From Chloroflexota bacterium (GTDB lineage: Bacteria > Chloroflexota > Limnocylindria > QHBO01), in NCBI GenBank assembly GCA_013697395.1, contig JACCWY010000287.1, positions 1-18,695 on the forward strand: a DNA stretch of 18,695 bases, in the 5' to 3' direction. Positions 8,158-15,846 of this stretch are shown piece after piece (the first letter of the stretch is position 1; each line of letters starts with the position of its first letter). The translations under genes and the position numbers were made by a program. The notes beneath the pieces were generated by a model. That model was not told the origin of the DNA. It did not search any database and saw nothing but the letters and a program-made list of their open reading frames with translations.

Positions 8158-8523
8158 CTAGGCTGACGGCCCCATCGGGCTCATGAGCTGGAAGTAGTTG
8201 TCGTCCGGATCCGAGAACGTGGCGATCAGCTCATCGGCCGCCCCATCAGGCCCGTAGGGCTCGCGCACGACCGTTGCGCCGGCCTGCTTGAGGCGGTCGA
8301 AGTCGCCCTTGACGTCGGAAGACTCGATGTTCCAGAGCAGTCGGCCGGGATGGGCGTTCTTCCCCGTGACCTCGTCGTGAGGGCCAACGGTGATCCAGCC
8401 GGTGCCGATCTGCCACCCACTGTAGCCGCCGTCCGCGAACGTCGGCGCGCCGAAGAGCCTGGTGTAGTAGTCCACCAGGCGCTGCGGATCCTCCGACCCG
8501 ATCAGGATGCTGTTGAAGTTCAC
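8158..8523 (-). CDS. VOC/glyoxalase-like protein
   Basis: A protein of 121 aa with a vicinal-oxygen-chelate fold: NFNSILIGSEDPQRLVDYYT opens the first beta-alpha unit, then WQIGTGWITVGPHDEV, LLWNIESSDVKGDFDRLKQA and the closing FSDPDDNYFQLMSP. I start at a GTG at 8523-8521 because AAGGGAGAC lies 5 nt upstream. The frame continues open much further, but that sequence is unlike the family. Positions that bind metal in glyoxalases look substituted: there is no His on the first strand, and Gln replaces the usual Glu in DPDDNYFQL. It may be a binding or metal-independent member. Substrate unknown. It is divergent from the HTH_42 gene. Confidence 0.88.
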   Translation of the reverse strand: MNFNSILIGSEDPQRLVDYYTRLFGAPTFADGGYSGWQIGTGWITVGPHDEVTGKNAHPGRLLWNIESSDVKGDFDRLKQAGATVVREPYGPDGAADELIATFSDPDDNYFQLMSPMGPSA

Positions 8524-8646
8524 GTTGTGTCTCCCTTGTCCGAGCTCATCCATTCGATGTCGATGGTAAGACAGGCAGCCGTGCCGAATCTCATCGGTCG
8601 GCCGGGGCCGCGCCCGCGACCCGGAAACGCCCGGGCACGATCGTCG

Positions 8647-8652
8647 TAGCCT
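8647..8652 (+). promoter_or_regulatory. -10 box (TAGCCT) for a near-leaderless start at 8661
   Basis: TAGCCT lies 8 nt before the ATG, with no Shine-Dalgarno. The stretch to the start codon resembles that before the gene at 3820 (both contain CTTCGGA). Confidence 0.45.
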
Positions 8653-8660
8653 TCGGACCG

Positions 8661-9845
8661 ATGAAACGCAGCCACCTGGCCGACGACGAGCGCCGAGCTC
8701 GTGTCGGCATGCGGCATCGATTGGCGCGTGGCACGCATGCGGCCTCGCTCGCGGAGGCGGCCGCGTCCGTCGTCGTGCTGCACGCCACGGATCCCGCGAG
8801 CGTGTTCCTCGAGGCGCGGGCCCGCATGTCCGACTCGTCACCCGCATCCATCGAGCGGGAGCTGTACGAGGAGCGAACTGTCTTCCGCCTGCTGGCGATG
8901 CGCCGAACGCTGTTCCTCGTGCCGCTCGCGGACGTGTCGATCGTCCACGCCGCCGCGTCGCGAGCGATCGCCGAAGCGGAGCGCAAGCGGACGCTGAAGA
9001 TGCTGACCGATGCCGGCATCGGACCGGATCCGGCCGTCCTCCTCGGCGAACTCGAGGCGCTCGGCCTCGCCGCCATCCGCGAACGCGGCGAGATGACGAC
9101 CGGTGATCTGCGCAGGACCGACCCGCGGCTCGACCAGAGGATCACGCTGGCAAGGGGAAAGTCCTACGAGGGCAACATCAGCATCGCGACCAAGGTCGTG
9201 TTCCATCTCGCGCTTGACGGTCACATCGGTCGCGGCAGGCCGCTCGGCACATGGATCGGCGGCCAGTTCCGCTGGAGCCCGGTCGAGCGCTGGATGCCCG
9301 ATGGAATCCCCGAGCTGCCGGTCGACGAGGCTCGAGCCGAGCTCGTCCGGCGCTGGCTCCATGCCTTCGGGCCAGGCACGCGCGACGACATCAAGTGGTG
9401 GACAGGGTGGACCATGGGTGCGACGAGGCAGGCGCTGGCCGCGATCGAGGCGGTGGAGGTCGACCTCGATGGCGGCCAGATCGGCTACGTGCTGCCCGAC
9501 GACATCGGGCCGACGAAGCGTCCCGAGCACTGGGTCGCGCTGCTGCCCGCCCTCGATGCCACCACCATGGGATGGACCGGTCGCGACTGGTACCTCGGAC
9601 CCCACAAGCGGGCGCTCTTCGACACGAGCGGCAATGCCGGACCCACGATCTGGGTCGACGGTCGCATCGTGGGTGGCTGGGCTCAGCGCCGGAGCGGCGA
9701 GATCGTCCCGCGACTCCTCGAGGACGTCGGATCGGAGACGACCGAGATGATCGACGCCGAAGCCGCACGACTGGAGGGGTGGCTCGGCCCGACGCGCGTG
9801 ACCGGCAGCTTCCCGACGCCGACCGAGATCGAGCTGCGCACGTAG
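8661..9845 (+). CDS. HTH_42 winged-helix protein (AlkZ/YcaQ-like)
   Basis: A protein of 394 aa matching the winged-helix HTH_42 superfamily, which includes the DNA glycosylases AlkZ and YcaQ that unhook or excise alkylated bases. Landmarks: LHATDPASVFLEARARM (40-56) where active enzymes have LQAQDP; RRTLFLVP; ERGEMTTGDLRR; a C-terminal WVALLPALDATTMGW, GRDWYLGP and PTIWVDGRIVGGW, typical of the family. The catalytic Gln-x-Gln (or Gln-x-Asp in YcaQ) is His41-Ala-Thr43 here, so glycosylase activity is doubtful or altered. The ATG has a leaderless-type -10 box. It ends 4 nt before the stop of the convergent membrane protein, at a large hairpin. The family call is confident; the activity is not. 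Confidence 0.88.
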   Translation: MKRSHLADDERRARVGMRHRLARGTHAASLAEAAASVVVLHATDPASVFLEARARMSDSSPASIERELYEERTVFRLLAMRRTLFLVPLADVSIVHAAASRAIAEAERKRTLKMLTDAGIGPDPAVLLGELEALGLAAIRERGEMTTGDLRRTDPRLDQRITLARGKSYEGNISIATKVVFHLALDGHIGRGRPLGTWIGGQFRWSPVERWMPDGIPELPVDEARAELVRRWLHAFGPGTRDDIKWWTGWTMGATRQALAAIEAVEVDLDGGQIGYVLPDDIGPTKRPEHWVALLPALDATTMGWTGRDWYLGPHKRALFDTSGNAGPTIWVDGRIVGGWAQRRSGEIVPRLLEDVGSETTEMIDAEAARLEGWLGPTRVTGSFPTPTEIELRT

Positions 9846-9901
9846 CTCTTCAGACGCCGGCGGTTGGTCCGACAACCGGCCCGCCGTGGCGTCTGAAGAG
9901 C
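9845..9901. terminator. Large stem-loop between convergent genes, probable bidirectional terminator
   Basis: Perfect 14-bp arms GCTCTTCAGACGCC (9845-9858) and GGCGTCTGAAGAGC (9888-9901) flank an inner stem. Within it GGCGG (9859-9863) pairs with CCGCC (9881-9885), or alternatively CGGTTG (9861-9866) pairs with CAACCG (9873-9878). It begins at the last base of the HTH_42 stop codon and covers the last codons and stop of the membrane protein on the other strand. There is no T-tract on either side. Confidence 0.5.
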
Positions 9902-10554
9902 ACGAGCAGCCAGATCCACCACCCGGTCCAGAGCGTGAAGACGATTCCGAGAACAACGTCGCGCACGAGGTCCAGGCCGGCGATGGTCGGGACCGCGCCG
10001 ATGGCAGCCGTGGTACCGAGGACCAGCGACAGCCGGGACAGCCCCGGTTGGTCCGCCCGAACGAGGAGGCCGATTCCCAGCCACCACGCGCCGACCAGGA
10101 TGGCGTCCAGGAGCTGCCAGATCGAGCGCCACACGACCTCGAAGAGGATCGCGAACTGTGACTCGATCACCGCCCGATCCGAGGCCGCCGCTCCCGCGTG
10201 GTCGAGCATCAGCATCGGTCCAACAAGGGCGAGCACCGCCGCGCCGGCCCCGCCTGCCAGGGCGTAGCCGAACGCAGCGATGACCGAGAGATCCGCCACG
10301 AGCGGGTTGCGCGGTCGCAGCTGCCGCCACAGGACGTAGGCGAGGACGGCCGTGGCCAGGTAGTAGCCGACGAGGTCCAGGACCGATGCCCAGCGCAGCA
10401 GCTTGGCCGACGTCGGGCCTGCAGCGAGGATCCGAGTCGGCTCCAGGAACCAGTCGGTTCGAAACTGGAAGGCCGCCAGGAAGAGCAGGTTGCTGGTCAT
10501 CCCCGCCACGAGCGACACGATCAGCGCGCCGATGCCGGCGGACCTCAGCGCCAT
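9850..10554 (-). CDS. Multi-pass membrane protein of unknown function (possibly DUF4386-like)
   Basis: A very hydrophobic protein of 234 aa with about six to seven predicted membrane helices, for example IGALIVSLVAGMTSNLLFLA, VLDLVGYYLATAVLAYVLW, LSVIAAFGYALAGGAGAAVL, LVLGTTAAIGAVPTIAGL and VVLGIVFTLWTGWWIWLLVL. No catalytic motif is visible. The topology and length resemble DUF4386-type proteins, but this is a weak guess. The ATG at 10554-10552 lies 10 nt inside the end of the upstream SDR gene, with GGGACG before it, so the pair is co-transcribed. The open frame extends upstream in the shadow of the SDR gene; the helix-rich part begins at this ATG. Its last codons form one arm of the 9845-9901 hairpin. 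Confidence 0.82.
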   Translation of the reverse strand: MALRSAGIGALIVSLVAGMTSNLLFLAAFQFRTDWFLEPTRILAAGPTSAKLLRWASVLDLVGYYLATAVLAYVLWRQLRPRNPLVADLSVIAAFGYALAGGAGAAVLALVGPMLMLDHAGAAASDRAVIESQFAILFEVVWRSIWQLLDAILVGAWWLGIGLLVRADQPGLSRLSLVLGTTAAIGAVPTIAGLDLVRDVVLGIVFTLWTGWWIWLLVLFRRHGGPVVGPTAGV

Positions 10555-11276
10555 TCTGGCGTCCCGTCGACCGGCTGCCAGCCGAGCTTGCGGCGCCCCT
10601 CGTCGAGGCTGAACCAGCGGCCGGCGTTGTCGCTCACGCCGTTGACGATGGCGAAGGTCACGTCCGCGGCCAGGGCCGCCTCGACCAGCGAGACGCAGTC
10701 GCGGTGACTGAGCCACATCCCCGGGGCGCGCCGCGCGACGTGCGGCGGCTCGGACCTCATGTCCGTGCTGGATGGCGGGCGGCCGTCCTTCGTGACCCAG
10801 CCGATGCGGAGGCACACCGCGGCGATCCCGTGCTGCTCCGCGTACAGCCGTGCGACTGCTTCGCCCCATGCCTTGGTCGCACCGTAGAGCGAGTCGGGCC
10901 TGACCTGCGCGTCAGACGTGACTTCCACGGGGTGGGCGGCATCGGCGAACCTGTCGTCGTCCCACATGTGCATGCCGACCGCATGGTTCGAGCTCGCGAA
11001 CACGACGCGCGCGACGCCCGCGCGGCGGGCGGCCTCGAACGCGTTGTAGGCGCCGATGACGTTGGCGTCCAGGAGCTGGTCCCAGCTCGCGTTGTTGTCG
11101 GCATTCGCAGCGAGGAGCACCACGGCATCGGACCCGGCGAATCCCCGCTCGAGGGCCGCCAGGTCCATCAGGTCCGCGTCCGAGCGCGAGAGCCAGCGCG
11201 GCTCGAATCGGTCGGAGAGCCCGGAGCGCAGAATTCCGCCGATCAGTCCGTCACTGCCCGTGATCGTCACCCGCAC
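10545..11276 (-). CDS. NAD(P)-dependent epimerase/dehydratase (extended SDR)
   Basis: A protein of 243 aa. It has a Rossmann nucleotide-binding motif at the N-terminus (VTITGSDGLIGG), the DADLMD acidic strand end, a VVLLAAN stretch, and the catalytic Ser-Tyr-Lys set: Ser95/96 in FASSNHAVGMH, Tyr131 and Lys135 in SLYGATKAWGE. SSNHAVG and the short length recall uronate dehydrogenase-like SDRs (hexuronate to aldarolactone), but the substrate is not settled. The chosen start is the GTG at 11276-11274. A TAGTCT box sits 6 nt before it, consistent with a leaderless message; a second GTG is two codons downstream. It overlaps the membrane-protein gene by 10 nt. Confidence 0.9.
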   Translation of the reverse strand: MRVTITGSDGLIGGILRSGLSDRFEPRWLSRSDADLMDLAALERGFAGSDAVVLLAANADNNASWDQLLDANVIGAYNAFEAARRAGVARVVFASSNHAVGMHMWDDDRFADAAHPVEVTSDAQVRPDSLYGATKAWGEAVARLYAEQHGIAAVCLRIGWVTKDGRPPSSTDMRSEPPHVARRAPGMWLSHRDCVSLVEAALAADVTFAIVNGVSDNAGRWFSLDEGRRKLGWQPVDGTPEWR

Positions 11277-11282
11277 GGAGCC

Positions 11283-11288
11283 AGACTA
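11283..11288 (-). promoter_or_regulatory. -10 box (TAGTCT) for a leaderless GTG start of the SDR gene
   Basis: On the minus strand TAGTCT is followed by exactly 6 nt and then the GTG start. No ribosome-binding site is present. It shares its spacing with the box before the NTR-like gene. Confidence 0.45.
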
Positions 11289-11350
11289 CCCGGCCCGACG
11301 CGCGGCGGTGACAGTGTTGGGCCGCGAAATGGCTCGCCCTGCTGGGTCCG

Positions 11351-12724
11351 TCAGGGGACGAGCTTGCCGGGGTTCATGATGCCGGCCGGATCGAGTGCCG
11401 CCTTGATCGCCCGGGTGACCGCGACACCGACGTCGCCGAGCTCATCGGCCAGGGCCGCCCGCTTGAGGAGGCCCACGCCGTGCTCGCCCGTCACGGTCCC
11501 GCCGAGCGCCAGCGTCACACGGAGGATGTCCGTTGCCGCAGTCTCGGCACGGGCACGCGCCGCCGAGTCGCCGCGCGGCCAGACGAGCGTGGGATGCATG
11601 TTGCCGTCACCGACGTGGCCGAATGTGCCGATGAGCACCTGGTGGCCCGTGGCGATCCGGCGGACCTCGCGCAGCAGCTCGACCACCCGACCGAGCGGAA
11701 CGGCAACGTCCTCCAGCAAGGTCGTGCCCTGACGCTCGAGCGACGGCAGCGCCGCGCGACGGGCATCCATCAGCGCCTCGCTTTCACGCGCATCGGTCGA
11801 TCGAAAGACTTCCGTCGCGCCGAGCTCACGACAGAGCTCCTCGGCACGTGCCAGGGCGTCGCGCCCGCGTTCGGGCCCTTCGTGACGCACGACGAGGAGC
11901 GTCGAGGCGGCCGGCAGGCCGATCGGTCGAGCGGCCTCGATGGCGTCGACCGTGGTGGCGTCCATGAGCTCGAGCACGCTCGGCGCCAGTCCTGACTCCA
12001 GGATCCGCCCGGCTGCCATCCCGGCGGCCTCCAGCTCGCCGAATGCGGCGAGCAGCGTCCCCGCCGCCGGGGGAGCCGGGCGGAGGCGGAGCGTCGCGCC
12101 GGTGATGATGCCGAGGGTCCCTTCCGAGCCGACGAACAGCGCCACGAGGTCGTAGCCCGCAACGCCCTTGACGCTGCGGTGGCCGGTTCGCAGGACCTGT
12201 CCATCCGCGAGAACGACCTCCAGGGCGAGGACTGATTCGCGCGTGGCGCCGTACTTCAGGCAGCGCAGCCCACCCGCGTTCGTGGCCAGGTTGCCGCCGA
12301 TCGAGCTGATCTCGAAGCTCGAAGGGTCGGGAGCGTATGACAGGCCGGCATCAGCCGCCGCCTTCCCCAGCCGGGCGGTGAGCAGCCCGGGCTCGACCAT
12401 GGCAACGAGATCAGCACGATCGATCTCGACGATCCGATCCATGCCGGCTGTCGAAACGACCAGGCAACCCTCCACGGCATTGGCCCCGCCGGCGAGCCCG
12501 GTGCCGGCGCCGCGCGGAACGACCGGCACGCGATGGCGAGATGCCAGGCGCATGAGGGCCGCAACCTCCTCGGTGGTGGTCGGGAAGGCCGCGGCGGCCG
12601 GGCTGCCGGCCTGGAGGGTCCCGGCCTGGTCTCGAGCAAGCCCTTCGAGCGTCGCCGGCTGGGTGGTAAACCGCGCGGGCGGCAGGACCTGCTCGAGTTC
12701 GGCCACCCAGACCGGCACGCTCAT
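11351..12724 (-). CDS. glcD: FAD-linked oxidase, GlcD-like (glycolate/D-lactate oxidase family)
   Basis: A protein of 457 aa, full length for the family. The FAD-binding PCMH domain carries VPVVPRGAGTGLAGGANAVE, then APDPSSFEISSIGGNLATNA with GGLRCLKYG, then GVAGYDLVALFVGSEGTLGI. The C-terminal FAD-oxidase domain has GTFGHVGDGNMHPTLVWP, GGTVTGEHGVGLLKR and the end motif LDPAGIMNPGKLVP. These proteins oxidise glycolate, D-lactate or related 2-hydroxy acids using FAD. GlcE and GlcF partners are not encoded nearby, so the true substrate and electron acceptor are open. It lies 10 nt after the secreted GHL10-like gene. GGAG abuts the ATG and is better spaced (6 nt) for the GTG two codons later at 12718, which may be the real start. 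Confidence 0.93.
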   Translation of the reverse strand: MSVPVWVAELEQVLPPARFTTQPATLEGLARDQAGTLQAGSPAAAAFPTTTEEVAALMRLASRHRVPVVPRGAGTGLAGGANAVEGCLVVSTAGMDRIVEIDRADLVAMVEPGLLTARLGKAAADAGLSYAPDPSSFEISSIGGNLATNAGGLRCLKYGATRESVLALEVVLADGQVLRTGHRSVKGVAGYDLVALFVGSEGTLGIITGATLRLRPAPPAAGTLLAAFGELEAAGMAAGRILESGLAPSVLELMDATTVDAIEAARPIGLPAASTLLVVRHEGPERGRDALARAEELCRELGATEVFRSTDARESEALMDARRAALPSLERQGTTLLEDVAVPLGRVVELLREVRRIATGHQVLIGTFGHVGDGNMHPTLVWPRGDSAARARAETAATDILRVTLALGGTVTGEHGVGLLKRAALADELGDVGVAVTRAIKAALDPAGIMNPGKLVP

Positions 12725-12734
12725 CTCCGTGCGA

Positions 12735-14354
12735 TCAGCGCGGTTTGGGCGCGATCGCCGTCTCGGTCACCTGGCCGGCGGTGACGGTCACGACCGACAC
12801 GCGACGCCCGTGGGCCCGTTCCCCGTCGACGATCGCCTTGTACCGGCCGGGCTCCAGGTCGACGAAGCCGAACCAGCCGCTCCCATCGGTCAGCCGTGTG
12901 CCGACGAGGGCGTCCGTCTCGGCGTCGTACAGGTCGACGCGGACCTGGTCGAACGGCACGCCGCCCGCAGCGCGCACCGATCCGAGGATGTGCCCGGTGG
13001 TCGGAGCCACCTTCCATCCGATCGGCGGCACGGCCGCCGGCTCGGCGAAGACCGGGGGCATCACCGGGTCGTACTCCGAGGGCTGCGTCAGCGCCCTCGT
13101 CAGCTCCGCACGCGATGCATCTCCGGAACGCTGGCCCGTGTTCGTCAGCGAGTCGGGGGTCCGGTACGAGTACGCGACCCAGCCGTAGCTCGGGTTGCCG
13201 GCAGTCGAGGGCGCCAACGCCTTGCGGGCCTGGATGACGGAATCGCTGATCGAGTTCAGGTACACCGCGGAGCCGATGGCGACATGCCGCCGGTAGGCGT
13301 GGTCCTTCGCGTAGTCGTTCCAATGCTCGTACCAGGCCTGCTGGCTGAAGCCCCCGAAGCAGCCCGGGATCGGTCCGCCGGTGCAGAACTCGCGCTTGTA
13401 GTTCATCGGGATGTTGAGGTCCAGGATGCCCTCCTCCATCCATGCCCGCCAGTCCTGGAGCGTCTCGCGGTACGGGCGCGACCGTTCCCAACCGCCCAGT
13501 TGTTCAGGCCCATCGCCGTAGGTGATCGCGTCCGCACTGATCACGACCTGCGGCTTGAGCGCGTATGACTCGAGGTAGACGCGCCGCACGATGTTGGTGA
13601 TCTGCTCGCGCCGCCATTGGCTCCATTCAGGGTCGTTCGGAAGAGGAGTGTCGCTCCGTCCGGTGGCCGCGTGGAAGCGCGCGAGCGCGACCGGGTTGTA
13701 GCCCCAGCTGTTGTCCTCCGGCCAGGCCGGAAGCTGCCCATCCGGATAGCGGATTCGGTCGAAATTGATGCCGTCGACGTCGTAGTTCTCGACGACGCTG
13801 GTGTACATGCTGACGATGTAATCGGCTGCCGCGGGGTGCCCCGGGTCGAGGTAGGTGTCGCCAGGCCGACTGCCGTCGTAGCGGGTCATCACCCAGTTGT
13901 CATAGCCGGTCTTCGATGGCCCGTGCGTGTTGTAGACGTGATTCGGCGCGAGTGGCGCGACGCCCGAGTTCCAGATCGCGGTGGCGATGATCCAGGCGTG
14001 GACCTCGATGCCCGCGGCGTGCGCCTTGTCGAGGAGCGTCTGGAGCGGGTCGTACGGCAGCGGCGCGATGTTGGCTTGCGTGCGCGGCATGATCGCGTTG
14101 TTGCAGAAGCAGTCGCCGCGGCGTCCGACCTGGACGACGACGGCATTGAAGTTGCCGGCCGTGGCATCCGCGACGAGCTCGTCGATCTCGGCGGGAGTGA
14201 AGATGCCCTCGCCGAAGGCATCGACCCAGTAGGCGCGGAAATCCTGCTCGTCCGCGGCATCGGTTCGAGCGCCGGGCGTCAGCGCGCCGCTCAACGCGGC
14301 GAACAGCGCCAGGCTGATGGCGACGGCCATCGAGCGTCGGGTGTGGCCTGTCAT
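12735..14354 (-). CDS. Secreted GHL10-type glycoside-hydrolase-like protein with C-terminal carboxypeptidase-regulatory-like domain
   Basis: A protein of 539 aa. Signal peptide: basic MTGHTRRSM, hydrophobic AVAISLALFAALSGAL, cleavage near residues 28-34. Residues about 37-345 match the GHL10 / UPF0748 family (YngK-like): FRAYWVDAF, NFNAVVVQVGRRGD, AHAAGIEVHAWI, the hallmark YDVDGINFDRIRYPDG (190-206), VVISADAITYG and ILDLNIPMNYKRE. The family is related to TIM-barrel glycosidases and probably acts on cell-wall or extracellular glycans; the exact substrate is unknown. Residues about 450-530 form a beta-sandwich of the carboxypeptidase-regulatory type (GHILGSVRAAGGVPFDQVRV, DGSGWFGFVDLEPGRYKAIV). 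The ATG at 14354-14352 is preceded by GGGGAG at 10 nt and begins the signal peptide; the frame stays open upstream without a better start. A four-Cys set suggests disulphides. Confidence 0.9.
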   Translation of the reverse strand: MTGHTRRSMAVAISLALFAALSGALTPGARTDAADEQDFRAYWVDAFGEGIFTPAEIDELVADATAGNFNAVVVQVGRRGDCFCNNAIMPRTQANIAPLPYDPLQTLLDKAHAAGIEVHAWIIATAIWNSGVAPLAPNHVYNTHGPSKTGYDNWVMTRYDGSRPGDTYLDPGHPAAADYIVSMYTSVVENYDVDGINFDRIRYPDGQLPAWPEDNSWGYNPVALARFHAATGRSDTPLPNDPEWSQWRREQITNIVRRVYLESYALKPQVVISADAITYGDGPEQLGGWERSRPYRETLQDWRAWMEEGILDLNIPMNYKREFCTGGPIPGCFGGFSQQAWYEHWNDYAKDHAYRRHVAIGSAVYLNSISDSVIQARKALAPSTAGNPSYGWVAYSYRTPDSLTNTGQRSGDASRAELTRALTQPSEYDPVMPPVFAEPAAVPPIGWKVAPTTGHILGSVRAAGGVPFDQVRVDLYDAETDALVGTRLTDGSGWFGFVDLEPGRYKAIVDGERAHGRRVSVVTVTAGQVTETAIAPKPR

Positions 14355-14472
14355 GATCCGTGCACTCCCCTTCGTCGGGCGTCGGGATCCGCGATCCGCA
14401 GGCGTCGCACCGGTCCCACCGGCACACCCGCGTCCTCGAATTGACGCGCCCCGCGTCCCCCGGGCCAGATGG

Positions 14473-15030
14473 CTGCCGCCGCGACAGCGGGCCGCGCTGA
14501 TCGTGCGCGACGTGATCGGCTGGCCGGCCGCCGAGACCGCTTCGCTGCTCGACACGAGCGTCGCCGCCGCGAACAGCGCCCTTCAGCGAGCCCGAACCAC
14601 GATGCAGGAGCACCTTCCCGCACGGCGGACCGAATGGTCGGCCGGGAAGCCCAGCGATGCGGAACGGGTGCTGCTGGACCGGTTCATCGACGCCCACGAG
14701 CGAAACGACGCGGCGGCGGCCGTCGCGATCGCGTCGCAGGATCTCCGGATCTCGATGCCGCCGGACATGATGGTGTTCGACGGGCTCGATGTGATCGCGC
14801 CATTCCTCGAGCGGGCCTTCGCCGCGGAGACGCGGGACGGCGACTGGCGCCTGGTGCCGACCTGGGCGAACCGGATGCCGACCGCGGCCAGCTACCTACG
14901 CCGCCCTGGCGATTCCGAGTTCCGGGCGTTCAAGTTCGACGTCCTGCGCATCGAGGACGGCGCCATCGCCGAGATCACGACCTTCGGCGCCGGACTGTTC
15001 TCGGCGTTCGGCCTGCCGCCTTCGCTCTGA
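14473..15030 (+). pseudogene. 5'-truncated ECF sigma factor (SigX5-type) remnant: region 4 plus SnoaL-like domain
   Basis: From 14473 the plus frame reads LPPRQRAALIVRDVIGWPAA, then ETASLLDTSVAAANSALQRAR, the classic sigma region 4 of SigX5/ECF41-type factors. A linker leads to a SnoaL-like C-terminal domain ending ITTFGAGLFSAFGLPPSL, which is the normal family end. A complete member would have about 120-150 more N-terminal residues with region 2, which binds the -10 element and core polymerase. None is present: upstream sequence in any plus frame is unlike region 2 and soon runs into the start of the secreted GHL10 gene on the other strand. The frame stays open upstream (to 14317), but that part looks like shadow. 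It is probably a deletion remnant. A short, promoter-binding-deficient protein made from it cannot be excluded. Confidence 0.7.
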
Positions 15031-15604
15031 CCGTGTGCGCGAGCGATGGGCGACTCGATCGCGCCATCACGGCCGCGCCTGCCAGGCAGGAGAGGCCGAG
15101 CACGGTCAGGGAGAGCGCCCTGCCGGGTCCTTCCGGCAGCGGCAGGGCAGTATCGGGCACGGCCTGGCGCAGCGTGTCACGCAGTTCGGCAGCGTCCGCC
15201 ATCTCCCAGTAGCCGCCGGTGCTCGAGAGACTGCCATCCGGACCGATGATCCAGGCCACGTCCCCTACGCTCAGAAGCTCCGCGTCCATGATGCCGAGGA
15301 TCACGCGCTGTCCGACCTCGAGCCCGATCTCGCAGCCGCGACCACCGGGGGCGACCGTCGGCCCGATGCGCACCTCGGCGCCGAAGGCCTGTCCCTTGAA
15401 GACCTCGTCGACGCTGAGCCGGTATGCGACTCCGTCGAGCCGCGCCTCTTCGACGGTGCCCTCCACGATCAGCGATGATCGGGAGACCACCTCGTCGAAT
15501 GTCGGCATCGGGCCCGAGCAGGCGTATGCGGGCCGCGGAAGGGCGAGCACCAGGGCTGCCACGGCTGCCGCAGGCAGAACGCGTCGAGCCGACTTGACCC
15601 ACAT
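14975..15604 (-). CDS. Secreted, membrane-anchored NTR/TIMP-like protein
   Basis: A protein of 209 aa. Signal peptide MWVKSARRVLPAAAVAALVL ends around AYACSGP, leaving an N-terminal Cys. The body resembles bacterial netrin/TIMP-like OB-fold proteins: PTFDEVVSRSSLIVEGTVEE, LSVDEVFKGQAFGAEVRIGP, GGRGCEIGLEVGQRVILGI. A C-terminal helix (LSLTVLGLSCLAGAAVMA) and a basic tail suggest anchoring in the membrane. The family usually begins C-x-C; here only the first Cys is present (CSG). The ATG at 15604-15602 is chosen because it starts the signal peptide and has a TACTGT box 6 nt upstream; longer starts lack support. The last 56 nt overlap the conserved 3' end of the sigma remnant on the other strand. 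Function unknown. Confidence 0.75.
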   Translation of the reverse strand: MWVKSARRVLPAAAVAALVLALPRPAYACSGPMPTFDEVVSRSSLIVEGTVEEARLDGVAYRLSVDEVFKGQAFGAEVRIGPTVAPGGRGCEIGLEVGQRVILGIMDAELLSVGDVAWIIGPDGSLSSTGGYWEMADAAELRDTLRQAVPDTALPLPEGPGRALSLTVLGLSCLAGAAVMARSSRPSLAHTVRAKAAGRTPRTVRRRRS

Positions 15605-15610
15605 CGGCGA

Positions 15611-15616
15611 ACAGTA
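15611..15616 (-). promoter_or_regulatory. -10 box (TACTGT) for a leaderless ATG start of the NTR-like gene
   Basis: On the minus strand TACTGT is followed by exactly 6 nt and the ATG of the signal-peptide start, with no Shine-Dalgarno. The rest of the 242-nt divergent gap up to 15846 shows no clear further gene or repeat; GGAAGGGAG near its right end is the ribosome site of the NIPSNAP gene. Confidence 0.45.
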
Positions 15617-15846
15617 CAACGCGACCGAAGCTTTGGGGCCTCCGGATGCCATTCGGCGGTTCGTCACATTCAGGCTCACAACCGCACAACGAGCACCCGC
15701 GCGTGCAATTTCGTAACAGCTGCGGCGGTCAACCCGCAAGGCGCCCCGAAATGACAGGATGACGACACGTACTGCGGCTGTTGTCTGAATCTGCTGGCAG
15801 CCGGCCGACGTGACGGGGCAAATCTCAGCACGGAAGGGAGCAACCT

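Noticed and set aside
11291..11324. CGGCCC/GGGCCG inverted pair in the gap between glcD and the SDR gene as a terminator
   Set aside because: Only 6 bp with a 22-nt loop and no T-tract; expected by chance at this GC content.
12168..13568. Open plus-strand frame (466 codons) across glcD and the GHL10-like gene
   Set aside because: Crosses two convincing minus-strand genes and their junction, with no recognisable domain.
14441..14446. TTGACG as a -35 element for the sigma remnant
   Set aside because: No matching -10 hexamer at 16-18 nt, and the downstream frame lacks a convincing start codon.
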